The notes below the pieces were generated by a model, which was not told the DNA's origin, ran no database searches, and was given only the letters and a program-made list of their open reading frames with translations. Of a DNA stretch of 12,296 bases, positions 1-7,936 are shown piece after piece. A program made the translations under genes and the position numbers. The stretch spans positions 1-12,296 of the forward strand of contig JALNQF010000868.1 in the NCBI GenBank assembly GCA_028456385.1, read 5' to 3'. The stretch comes from Ophiosphaerella korrae. Lineage: Eukaryota; Ascomycota; Dothideomycetes; Pleosporales; Phaeosphaeriaceae. Every line of letters begins with the position of its first letter. Position 1 is the stretch's first letter.

Positions 1-127
1 TTTTGGTCCCTCCTCGGGGTCCAGAAACGGGATCAAGAGCGCCTTCTTGCTAGAATGGAGAATGGAGACTGGATTGAAGAATTGCCACACAGAAGCATAA
101 AAGTTTATTTTCTATGTGCACATGAAC

Positions 128-358
128 TTAAAAGCAATGAATTACGTGAGAAGACTGGAACCTCTCATCAGAATAGCAGCTGGCGTCTACAGATGAGCGG
201 TGAATGAGCTGTGATACGCCGCTCAATCGGTCAGATGGCTTGAAATAACACAGCTTTTCGATCAAGTCCATGTAAGCAGTAGAACCGAAACTCAGCTTGA
301 ATTTTTCCGAATCTGAAACACATTTGGCCAGTTCATCGGCAACGAGTGTCGCGGTCAT
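128..358 (-). CDS. Weak small hypothetical ORF (76 aa)
   Basis: This 76-codon frame opens with a true ATG at 358 and ends at a TAA at 128. No family is recognised. Residues 30-50 contain a stretch (DLIEKLCYFKPSDRLSG) that faintly resembles the end of a protein-kinase C-lobe, where a P-x-x-R-x-S pattern precedes a final helix. No other kinase motif is present upstream on the same strand, so this may be coincidence. No clear intron signal extends the frame. It could be a small gene, a terminal exon remnant or a chance ORF. Confidence 0.22.
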   Translation of the reverse strand: MTATLVADELAKCVSDSEKFKLSFGSTAYMDLIEKLCYFKPSDRLSGVSQLIHRSSVDASCYSDERFQSSHVIHCF

Positions 359-634
359 GTGAAGAGAAGTTGTAAAGCTATATCGCTGTGATAAGCGGCT
401 CTCAGGACCCCTATCGCTAGATGGCAGTGGCTTTTCTAGTGTGAGATTGAGAAAGTAGTTCTCTCCGGAGTTGTTATCCCAGAACTCTTATCCGTTGACT
501 TGATACCGAAGGCAGACTATTACGGTCATAGCAATCGCAACGTCGATCGACGGGTAGAGTCGCACGACGGACGCAACCGGACGAGGCTCCATGAACAGTC
601 ACGAGTTCCGCAGGAGAGTTCCACACACACGAGA

Positions 635-678
635 GTTCCACGAATGTTCCACGAATGTTCCACGAATGTTCCACGAAT
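635..678. repeat. 11-bp tandem repeat, four exact copies
   Basis: The unit GTTCCACGAAT occurs four times head to tail without mismatch (635-645, 646-656, 657-667, 668-678). Partial relatives of the unit (GAGTTCC, GAGTTCCAC) lie just upstream at 603-640. The period is not a multiple of three and no convincing gene overlaps, so it is read as a non-coding minisatellite. Confidence 0.9.
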
Positions 679-817
679 GCGTGTTCCCATGATCCTGAAA
701 TCGAATAGAATGTGGCGAGAGTGTGGCGTCAGAGTGGCAGATTGTGGCGCAAATTCCACGTGATTCATGAAACAGAAAAAAATCGCAGGGGTTTTTTTTG
801 CCAAGGAAAAAAAGTGG

Positions 818-866
818 GGCATATAGACCTTTTCGTTCCTCAAGGCATAGACCTTTCGTTCCTTAA
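818..866. repeat. Duplicated 23-26 bp unit
   Basis: Two adjacent imperfect copies (818-843 and 844-866) share the core GGCATAGACC followed by TTTCGTTCCT. They differ by a small AT insertion, one T in a run and one C/T transition. A simple local duplication. Confidence 0.75.
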
Positions 867-1105
867 GGCACATAGTCATCATCACGTCCACAATATTAGC
901 AATGCAAGTTATTTCAGCCCTTTTATCGATCAAACTATACTGATTGCTCGCAGAAATATACTCGACGATAATCATGAACGTAGATTCAACACTCGCACGA
1001 TAACGCCCATCCACCCCGTCGCCGAACGCGCCGGCAATCACCGCGCCACTTTCTCCGCTTCACCTCATACAAACCTCATATTGCTGTCACATATATAGTG
1101 TATAG

Positions 1106-1657
1106 ACAGCTAGCTATTTTTCGAGGCTTTTTGTGCCGGGGGCAAGCCATACGCCAAAGGTGACGCATCGCGATTACCAAGATCAAATCGACGAGATGGG
1201 CTACGGCAACGCGCCAAAGCGAGTTGTGCTCCGTTTCAGTGTCAGATACGAGCTTGAAGAGCGCGAAATCAATCACAGTTTCTTAACTCAGTTTGGCTAC
1301 GAGGCTAATACTGAGCACTTCTCTCATTTGATGGCCCCTAATCGCTCCTCTAAGATGCATATCGTCCTTGATTTCTATTATATCACAAATCCTACCATCG
1401 ACAACCGCAAGGTTGTTTACCAAGTATACTCAGTCATGAAAAGGGACAATAAGTTGTATGTGATCCTGTAACTCATTGTAAGCGGACTAACTGAGCCATA
1501 ATCTAGTGAATTTCAGCAACTTGATAGCGATGCTTGCAACCTTGCTCGCGAGCGCTGTAAAAGGGTCGGATGGGGCACCCACCGATCTCAATCCGATGAA
1601 TTCGATGGCGACCTTCCACCGCACGTAGGGCATCTTCCCGGTACATTCGTATCTTGA
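1106..1657 (+). pseudogene. Coding fragment of unknown family, broken by two TAA or a tiny intron
   Basis: One reading frame stays open from 1106 to 1467, then meets TAA at 1469 and a second TAA at 1499, and is open again to TGA at 1655-1657. Both halves translate like real protein: the first has VVLRFSVRYELEERE and MHIVLDFYYITNP, the second has SDACNLARERCKRVGWG. No family is recognised. The two halves could be joined by a 39-bp intron (1468-1506: GTAACT donor, CTAAC branch, CTAG acceptor) that keeps the frame. Alternatively both TAA codons are decayed CAA codons, which fits the C-to-T changes elsewhere in the window. The first in-frame ATG is at 1196. No ATG lies between the upstream stop at 1103 and that point, so a 5' exon may be missing. 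Confidence 0.42.
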
Positions 1658-1682
1658 TGGTCAAGTAACAACTCCAAGTCCC

Positions 1683-1828
1683 TTAATCGTCCAGATGGAG
1701 GCACACATAGTTGTTGGTTTGGGCGGTGTAGTGCTGTTTCGCATCGAATATAGTTACCTCTTTCTCGATGTTGAGGATGTTGGCGACAGGCGCGATACGT
1801 CGTTGCTTGGATCCAGCACATATCAGAT
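1683..1828 (-). other. Short open stretch on the minus strand, possible terminal exon remnant
   Basis: About 48 codons are open on the minus strand, ending in TAA at 1685-1683. The translation includes ANILNIEKEVTIFDAKQ and looks coding, but there is no ATG, no recognised family and no identifiable upstream exon. Its upstream end runs into the first copy of the 77-bp tandem repeat. The plus strand is also largely open here, so coding status is uncertain. Confidence 0.2.
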
Positions 1829-2296
1829 GCAAATATGACTAATGAATGAATTAAAATCTGTAATTGATTTATAATGTCGTTGCTTGGATCCAGCACATAT
1901 TAGATGCAAATGTAACTAATGAATGAATTAAAATCTGTATGTTAGGAGGTAGCTGGAAGACAATAGTACTTGCCGTAGGCCACAGGGGATATTGAAGGGA
2001 TGACGAGTAGTATTGAAGGGTACTACTAGTATCCAAGAGAGAATAATACTTGCTTTATTCTTTTCGCAAGTGTAGAGCTTTTTATGCGCCTGTGTAGCGC
2101 ATCTGCCCCGCTTTAGACTACAACTATACAACGTCAGGGTCTCTAGTGTATCAGCCCCGCCCCCAACTCGTACCAGAATTCACAAGAGTCTCGAGTGTTC
2201 TGAGAACCTTTGTTACACTGTAATTGATTTCTAATGTCGATGCTTAGATCCAGCACATATTAGATACAAATGTGACTAATAAATAAATTAAATTGC
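1799..2296. repeat. 77-bp tandem repeat, three copies, split by a solo LTR
   Basis: Copy 1 is 1799-1875. Copy 2 is 1876-1939 continued at 2223-2235. Copy 3 is 2236 to about 2296, with its end degraded. Removing the LTR and one target-site copy restores copy 2 to exactly 77 bp. The shared core is GCTTGGATCCAGCACATAT. Differences between copies are largely transitions: GGATCC versus AGATCC, AATGAATG versus AATAAATA, and CATATC versus CATATT. This fits RIP-like decay of a duplicated sequence. Confidence 0.88.
1940..2217. mobile_element. Solo LTR (278 bp) with 5-bp target-site duplication
   Basis: The segment begins TGTTAGGAGG and ends TTTGTTACA, giving the TGT...ACA termini typical of long terminal repeats. 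It is flanked by the identical pentamer CTGTA (1935-1939 and 2218-2222). In the other repeat copy, CTGTA occurs once at the matching place, so the empty site is visible within the window. No internal retrotransposon genes are present, so this is the product of recombination between two LTRs. Superfamily (Copia or Gypsy) cannot be told from the LTR alone. Confidence 0.88.
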
Positions 2297-2869
2297 AACA
2301 TGCCGTCAGATTTGAGGGTCACAAATTGATGGACGTGAGCTGGAGTGAGAATTGAGTAGATTGATTGTTCTGTCTATCGTCTTCGTTCTGGCTGCCTCTA
2401 ACATCCTTCATGAGTTTCTTTGATTACTCTCGTTCCTCAAAGGCCGCCCTTGTTAAATTGCTCTCCTGTGCAAGGGATGCGCCACCGTTGAGCTGATGTT
2501 TTGTTGTTGGGTTAGGGGCGAGGCTAGTATCGCACTAGTCGCATACTGGCATCGTAGATCGACCGCCATCGCCGATCTCCAACGTCATCTGAAGCTCATG
2601 AGCCAGCTGAGTGAGCCAACTCGCAAGCTCCATCCATGAGCTGAGTTGAGATTGAGATCTCAGCTTCGGCGCAGTGCCGAGTGCGAGTACTCGTCGCGCT
2701 GGAGTTCTGGCAGCAGCTCGTAACCATTGCGCTAGTACACGCACCTCATCTGACACATGCACGTGGGAGGCTACGTGGTTGGTGGTACAAATGCAGATTA
2801 CACGTTGGCGCCGGTTTACAAATTTGGCATACTCATCACTCGAGCAAAGAATGCTGTTGTTGAAACTAG
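2297..2869. other. Intergenic stretch without supported genes
   Basis: No convincing gene is seen. A 213-codon minus-strand frame (2535-3176) crosses this region but runs into a transposon TIR and has low-complexity, non-protein-like content. Around 2595-2665 there are several GAGC/GCTC and TGAG motifs that could form local hairpins, with no clear function. Confidence 0.45.
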
Positions 2870-2989
2870 TCAGATAAAGGAACTGTAGGTGCGATGGAGG
2901 ACAAGGCCGCCAATCAGCCAGGTATTTGAATCGATTTGTTGGAGAGACTTGTTGATATGATCTTTGCCCCATTTCCGCACGACGACCAT
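2870..2989 (-). CDS. Very small ORF (39 aa), doubtful
   Basis: ATG at 2989 and TGA at 2872-2870 enclose 39 codons. The translation (MVVVRKWGKDHINKSLQQ at the start, then a hydrophobic stretch around WLIGGLVL) reads more like protein than the overlapping frames. The codon two before the ATG is TAA, so a decayed CAA in a longer gene is possible. No family is recognised. It may be a leftover exon. Confidence 0.18.
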   Translation of the reverse strand: MVVVRKWGKDHINKSLQQIDSNTWLIGGLVLHRTYSSFI

Positions 2990-3147
2990 GTCTTAATACC
3001 GTCTTAGATGGATACTGGCCGGGAGCGTGGATGTGACGGCATAGGTGTGCGACGGTGTAGATGTGCGACGGCGAGGTGGACGTGCGAGGTAGATGTGCAA
3101 ATGGAGCAACAAGGGGGAACTCGTAACGATCTTGAATATTTGCCCTA

Positions 3148-3200
3148 CTCGCCGCACTGGCCAAGGTGCTCCGCACCTTGGCCGTAGCCAGCTCAACGGC
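3148..3200 (+). repeat. Left TIR of the pogo/Fot1-like element
   Basis: Begins CTCGCCGCACTGG and matches the reverse complement of 3969-4020 with only a few mismatches, several of them transitions. Within it, 3159-3183 is a perfect hairpin: stem GGCCAAGGTGC with a 3-nt loop (TCC). Confidence 0.9.
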
Positions 3201-3227
3201 ACTTTTTCATACAAATTTGTCTTGCAA

Positions 3228-3479
3228 CGTTAATAACTCCACAACGCAGATGTAAATTGAAGGTCTAAAACAGTTAAGTTTAAGTAAAGTTTATATACTA
3301 TACTAACGAGTAGTTTTGAGTATAAACTACTCAAGTTCGTAGAGTTATTGCGCTCGTAGATGTACGAGTTGGGCAGCTACGGCGTGGAGCCAGAGGCCTC
3401 AACTCCAATAACTACTCAACGCAGGTGAAAAGTGAGGTTCCAAAATAGTCAAGTTTGAGTATAGTATATATACAATACA
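3228..3479 (+). repeat. Diverged direct repeat inside the element (3228-3304 and 3403-3479)
   Basis: Two copies of about 77 bp, offset by 175 bp, share AATAACT, CAACGCAG, AAGTTT and ATATAC blocks in the same order, at roughly 78% identity over the compared 64 bp. Both lie in the non-coding part of the deleted transposon. The intervening 98 bp contains inverted AATAACTC/GAGTTATT motifs. They may be subterminal binding sites or an old internal duplication. Confidence 0.65.
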
Positions 3480-3496
3480 GAGCCACAATTTGGAGA

Positions 3497-3917
3497 TTAC
3501 TGCTGCGCGCTGAGGCGCTGGTCTGCAATGCGTTGTTGGTCAGCTTTGTACTTCCTTGCCGCAGCGCGCGATAAAGTGCTGGCCGAGTGGAGGAGCTTGA
3601 CCAGACGGATCGTCGTTATCCAAAATACTCTGGATAGTACTTTGCAGCTGCGGTACTAGAGCTGGCATGTGTAACCGATCGCAGCGAGCAATATATTGTC
3701 TCACAGTCTCCTCCTGCGCGGCGTTGAGACGTCTATTTGCAGCTGAGCGCGAGATTTTTGAGTCGACGCCTTTGAGTCGGCGCTCTAGTCGCTTGACTGG
3801 CACATTGTAATCGCGCGATAACTGTGCAAAATTAGGTTTTTTTGAAGCGTCTAAAGACGCTATGCAGAGCTCGATACGCTTCTCGACATCGCTGTAACTT
3901 CCGTATCGCGAAAACAT
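3497..3917 (-). pseudogene. pogo/Fot1-type transposase, N-terminus joined to C-terminus
   Basis: From ATG at 3917 the frame runs 125 codons to TGA at 3540. Residues 5-50 (DVEKRIELC, KPNFAQLSRDYNVPVKRLERRLKG) are a psq-type helix-turn-helix. Residues 52-100 (RRLNAAQEETVRQYIARCD) match the start of the CENP-B-type HTH region found in fungal pogo/Fot1 transposases, with the usual E-E-x-x-x-x-Y-I spacing. Near 3603 the frame that makes sense changes. Read one base over, the sequence continues with SASTLSRAAARKYKADQQR to TAA at 3499-3497, which looks like the K/R/A-rich C-terminal tail of such transposases. All DDE residues are absent, so the product could bind DNA at most. Family identity is inferred from motif patterns. 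Confidence 0.75.
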
Positions 3918-3968
3918 TGCGGCGTGGCGAAAAAACGCGTGTGGGAGATGAAAAGTTGATAAAATCGG

Positions 3969-4020
3969 TCGTTGAGCTGTCCACGGCCAAGGTGCGGAGC
4001 ACCTTGGCCAGTGCAGCGAG
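3969..4020 (-). repeat. Right TIR of the pogo/Fot1-like element
   Basis: Inverted copy of 3148-3200. It carries the same 11-bp-stem hairpin at 3985-4009, ends ...CAGTGCAGCGAG and is followed by the TA flank. Confidence 0.9.
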
Positions 4021-4110
4021 TACCCACTAAATTCAGACCTACGTAAAAGCCTATTCATTATACCACCCGGTAACGTCTGGAGGTATGAGCTCACGACTTT
4101 GACTTGATTT

Positions 4111-7100
4111 CTAGTGAATTATTTCTAAGGGGGTAATTAATGTCCACCCAATGAGTGACTCGATCTGACATCGCACATCATCAAACAAGTACGTGCCAAC
4201 CCCCGGCATCATGAACTGTGGAGATTTGCTGTGGCATATTCGCGCCGCGTAATCGAATGCCGCTTTGCCCCCTTCGATATCTCCTCTCAGAAGGCGTGCA
4301 GTACAAATGAAAAGATGCATTGAAGTGACTACAAAGACCTCTTCTACTAGTGGATAGTATCTTCTCCCAAGATTCAACGCGGTAGTCCAGCTTCTTTCTG
4401 TATCGGGTAAAGGTGAAATCCGTGCTAGTGAGATGAATGCTCGAAGATGACCATGCCGATCGATGATGTCTGGATCCAGTAGTTGCCCATAAATGTCACA
4501 GAGTTCCATAAGTAGCCGGTGGGCTTCGTCAAAGCGATTTTCCCTGATCTCGATCTCGGACAGAGAAAGAGGCAAACGCCGAAATCCTTTTGAACGCTGC
4601 GCTGGTTGTGGGTGAGATCTCAGAGATTCGACTTCTGGTTTAATCAAACTTTGAGCTTTGCTGAGAAATTTTCCTGTATAGGGTGCATCATTGTTCTGCC
4701 GGCGCAGATAATCTACCTCTACGTAGGTATCCGCGAGGTGAGACAGGGCTAAATATCTTCTGGATTTGCGAAGAGGTTCCATTTGGAGGTAGCGTTTGAA
4801 AAAGACGTATGCAGTATCGAAATGGCCTTGTCCCCTCAATATTCGACCGGCGGAATGGATTTGATTCCATACCACATCAAGCTGCTTTTCTGTGGCATCT
4901 GTATCCAAAGGGATCCACATCTTTGCTCGTTTGCTGGCTGATGAAAAATCAAGGTTGTAGGTATCATTTGCTGCTTGAGATAGATGCAGGAGTCCGAGAA
5001 TCGAATGTGACTTTAGATGTGTGGCAAGGTCTGGACGGTCCAGGAATTCTTTGAGGAGCTCATTAGAGCCTGCGATATCTCCTTTGAGACGCAAAACCAT
5101 ACTTCTTTGGTAGACAGCTTCGGCTAGCAAATCTGCGTTCGCCGTCTTTTTCAGCAACGGATCGACCACGAAGAGAACTCTACGTCGTCTTGGCAGCGGT
5201 CCAATTTTCGCTACTACTAATAAAGTCTCGATGACTTCGTCGTTAGATAGAATCTCGAGATCAACTTCAGCACAAAGGCGGAGCAAATCCTCTAGCACTG
5301 CCCATAGCCTTTCTCTTTCTGAAACTGACCTATCTTGGTGAGTATAGCCCACGATAATAGGTTGGGAAACTTACAGAGTTGTTGTATTGCGTGGGAAAAC
5401 ATAGCAGAACAACCAAAGAGCTTGTTCAACCCAATAAGTTCTTTCTTGGGTATCCACATGCTCAGCGGATGTCGAGCCATAGAAGTAAACCTCCTCCATG
5501 TCGTTGGATTTCTCCACACCAACAGCTGCGATCGATACCAGATGCTGAAGAACCTGCCGCAAACTATTGGGATCCAAAAAAAGAACCTTGAGACGCGGTT
5601 CAAGGTGGGCGTCGCGAGGATCGATTTGGTATTCCACACCATACTCATTCCATCTCGTCTGGGGAGATAGGGCGCGCTCGAGCACAAGTTTTGGGAGAGT
5701 GCCCACTGCGCATATTAGCGATCGCAGTGACTGGATATTCTGCTGATGGCTTTGTCGCAATCGCATCCATGTTGGCAGTCCTTGGGGCTGTGAATTTGTT
5801 TCAGCCGGGATAATGTGCGAACGTTTCGAACCTTGTGCGCTTCCCACAGGTTGATTCAGTTGTGCATAGTCGGCTCGATCTACTGTAAAAGACTGCCGGA
5901 TCCCCGTTGTTGTTGATGTGCTCGAGTCGATGCTCTGACTGCGTCTTGTATGAGATGATGGCGAATTAATGCTCAGATTGCGTTGTGTCGATGTTGTCGA
6001 GGCGAAGCTGTCGTAGACTGGAGACCGACTGTCTGCGACTTGTTCATCTCCAACGACAAAGTCATGGCGAAGCTGAGGCGTGGGAAGGCATGGGCTCTGT
6101 GCAATTTCCGTCTCTGATCTGTGTCGCTTTCTCGGCGACGCCTTCGTTTCTGATTTTCTTTTCTGTAGTCTTGATGTGTGTCCAAGAGCTACAACAGTTA
6201 ATCAAGTGCACACGTGCACACAGTACCATGAATATGACACTTACGTCCTGCAACTCCTGAAATATTGGGAGTTTGTTGTAGCGATATTGGCAGAATCCAT
6301 TCTCCCTGCGACCGTGTTGGAACGGTAGACTGGAAAGGAGTCTTCAAAATAGTCTCAATGCTCCTTGCAAGGTCGACTGCGTCAGATTGCCGGACCTTCT
6401 CCAATATGCCGAACGCGTTTAGTAGTTTGGCGGCTTTGTGGTACGAACTCAGAGGTAGGTGCTTTACCCAGCTAAAACAGTTAGACAAGGAGATCATTGT
6501 AAAGGCATGTACTTACATCCATTCACTAAGATATTGTGTGTAAAAGAAGTAGCAGCTAGTACTTCCTAATTCGTCAGCAAGAGCTCGATTCTTTGTACTA
6601 TCTCTTGCCTAGCTGATGAGATTCGCCTCGACGACTTCTCGTTTGTAAAGAGATGACTTGCAAATAATAGCAACTGCAAACGCAACCGCCTCTTTCGTAA
6701 TGGAATACCTATCTAACTAAGATCGCGCAGAGATAACGTCATAATATGCTGTCGTGATAAATCTCCATAGAATCTTGTTGGAAACAGCAGAAGCACGCAC
6801 AGAAAGTGCGTAGTTGTAATGCTCCGTGAGAGACTTTAGAGCTTGAGGACTGTCGCTCCGTAGGAAGACTGAAGGATCCGCTTTCCATCTCTCAAATGAG
6901 TCGGCAATCTCTGAAGGTAGGGCAACCTTGTGTTCTTTGACTTCCCATAAAGGCTGAGTTCTATCATTCTCGCCCGAGGCTGCAATCGGCGAGGCCTTCT
7001 CGCCCAGAAAGGCTGAAACAGTCGGTGAAGTCGATAAGGCTGTATCAGCGCCTGACAACGTGGTCGACAAGGTTGTGACAGCGCCTGACAATGTGGTCGA

Positions 7101-7229
7101 TAAGGCTATGGTAACGCCCGACGTAACGCCCGATGTAGTGTCGTTGGTACCTATGGCGGCGGCCTCTTGTGGAGTGGAGCGGGGACGCCGAGTTTGCCGG
7201 GACCTTCTCCAAAAAACCTGCTGCGCACG
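4111..7229 (-). pseudogene. TPR-repeat protein with NLS-like stretch; four exons, two in-frame TAG
   Basis: Exons are inferred at 7229-6517, 6471-6245, 6188-5375 and 5329-4111. The introns (6516-6472, 6244-6189, 5374-5330) all have GTAAGT donors, plausible branch sites (CTAAC, TTAAC, CTCAC) and AG acceptors, and the frame holds across all three. The spliced length is 2973 nt, 990 codons plus stop. Numbered from 7229, codons 34-70 are S/T-rich with an 11-residue repeat, 90-312 look helical, 323-338 are basic (KRKSETKASPRKRHR, a likely nuclear signal), 340-430 are S/T/Q-rich and probably disordered, and four TPR-like helix pairs lie near 652-681, 738-767, 839-864 and 924-950 (for example AGRILRGQGHFDTAYVFFKR). 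TAG at codons 171 (6719-6717) and 207 (6611-6609) interrupt otherwise protein-like sequence. No ATG follows within about 230 codons, so downstream restart would lose much of the protein. The 5' end is unresolved. The family is not recognised. Confidence 0.68.
7030..7128. repeat. 33-bp in-frame minisatellite (three units)
   Basis: Units at 7030-7062, 7063-7095 and 7096-7128 (the last diverged) start GTCGAYAAGG. The period is a multiple of three. On the minus strand it encodes an 11-residue S/T-rich repeat (STTLSGA core) in the N-terminal part of the TPR-like gene, so copy number could vary without a frameshift. Confidence 0.85.
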
Positions 7230-7235
7230 CTAGGC

Positions 7236-7667
7236 CTAAACAGATGATCGAATAGAATGTGATGCAGCACCCATGGCAATGAAAGTGCATCCCACACCAA
7301 AGCGCGGCTGTTGCTTTGTTTTCCTGCAGAAATCCTGCCACAGGAGTGCGCCTATCAGTTCGTCGAGGCTCCTAGCCACAGCATCCCAATCTCCGTAGAA
7401 CTCATGTACTCTCACGTCACTTCCTTCTCCGTCTTTAGAAATCAGCCCATGGCCCATAGTGGCGCCCCACAAGCCTTCGACATTGATCGCGTGGTCATTG
7501 GCAATATCTTCGACTTGGCGCTCCAGCTGCACCGCATAAACCGGCCCCATGAATCCAGTCTTCACTATTTCCGGATACTTCTCCTCCGGATAGGCTTCCC
7601 GCTGTCTTGCGACACAGGGTGCCATGGTGTGATGAGACCGACACGTAATGAATATGCGCTGAGCCAT
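7236..7667 (-). CDS. Hypothetical ORF (143 aa), possible upstream exon of the TPR-like gene
   Basis: ATG at 7667 (a second ATG at 7625) opens a frame that runs to TAG at 7238-7236. The translation is protein-like, especially PEEKYPEIVKTGFMGP, LERQVEDIANDHAINVEG and HEFYGDWDAVARSLDELIG, with normal acidic and aromatic content to about residue 120. The last 25 residues look less like protein, which suggests an intron near 7300. Its end lies 6 bp from the first open codon of the next gene on the same strand (7229, after a CTAG acceptor-like site), so it could be exon 1 of that gene. No good in-phase GTAAGT donor was found, so the join is unproven. No family is recognised. A longer antisense frame exists (7311-8012), but it crosses the transposon TIR. 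Confidence 0.45.
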   Translation of the reverse strand: MAQRIFITCRSHHTMAPCVARQREAYPEEKYPEIVKTGFMGPVYAVQLERQVEDIANDHAINVEGLWGATMGHGLISKDGEGSDVRVHEFYGDWDAVARSLDELIGALLWQDFCRKTKQQPRFGVGCTFIAMGAASHSIRSSV

Positions 7668-7936
7668 GAATGGAGGCACAATGCTCACTATGGGCTGGAG
7701 AGCGTCGAGTGCTCTGGTGGTTCGTCACCTTGTCGCAGGTGCTGTTTCGCTGTGCTGGCAAATAGCTGCCCATCCACGTTCTATTCCTCCTCTAATATGG
7801 CGTCGATCCCCCCCTGGGCCCGCCCACTTACTCTGGCGTCCGGGAGTCTGCAAAGATACCCCAGGACGGTTCCTAGCACCTGCGGTCGCCCATCGCTCAG
7901 CGGCACGGCACGCTCTCTACTGGGCGGCCCTTTCTA
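7668..7936. other. Short upstream region between the hypothetical ORF and the Tc1 element
   Basis: About 270 bp separate the ORF start from the transposon. An alternative ATG at 7773 on the minus strand opens a short frame (MGSYLPAQRNSTCDK) followed by a GTGACG sequence that could be a weak donor. No clear TATA or other promoter element was seen. The original promoter may lie beyond the inserted transposon. Confidence 0.35.

Larger units (their letters stand above)
359..1105. other. Gene-poor stretch with short tandem repeats
   Basis: Apart from the two tandem repeats listed separately (635-678 and 818-866), nothing coding is supported. Overlapping frames of 66-171 codons exist on both strands between 474 and 1098, but they cover each other, use non-ATG starts or run through the repeats, and their translations look like non-coding sequence. 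G-rich GTGGC motifs recur loosely between 712 and 752. Confidence 0.5.
3148..4020 (-). mobile_element. Internally deleted pogo/Fot1-like DNA transposon (873 bp)
   Basis: The element is bounded by TIRs of about 52 bp (left 3148-3200, right 3969-4020) and flanked by TA on both sides (3146-3147 and 4021-4022), the target of Tc1/mariner/pogo elements. Inside, on the minus strand, lie the N-terminal DNA-binding part of a transposase (3917 down to about 3603) and a stretch resembling a transposase C-terminus (about 3603 down to 3497). The DDE catalytic core is missing. It is therefore a non-autonomous deletion derivative. Left of the coding remains is about 300 bp of non-coding DNA containing a diverged direct repeat. 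Confidence 0.82.

Noticed and set aside
128..358. Second kinase fragment paralogous to the one at the right edge
   Set aside because: Only a P-x-x-R-x-S-like similarity supports it; the catalytic loop, DFG and APE motifs are not seen in the adjoining upstream sequence.
2535..3176. A 213-codon minus-strand open frame
   Set aside because: It begins inside the TIR hairpin of the deleted transposon, overlaps other equally open frames and shows no domain or helical pattern.
6609..6800. A single intron removing both TAG codons of the TPR-like gene
   Set aside because: The acceptor (AGCTAG) is acceptable but the only nearby donors are poor (GTTATC, GTTTCC), unlike the GTAAGT donors of the other introns, and the removed segment itself looks coding.
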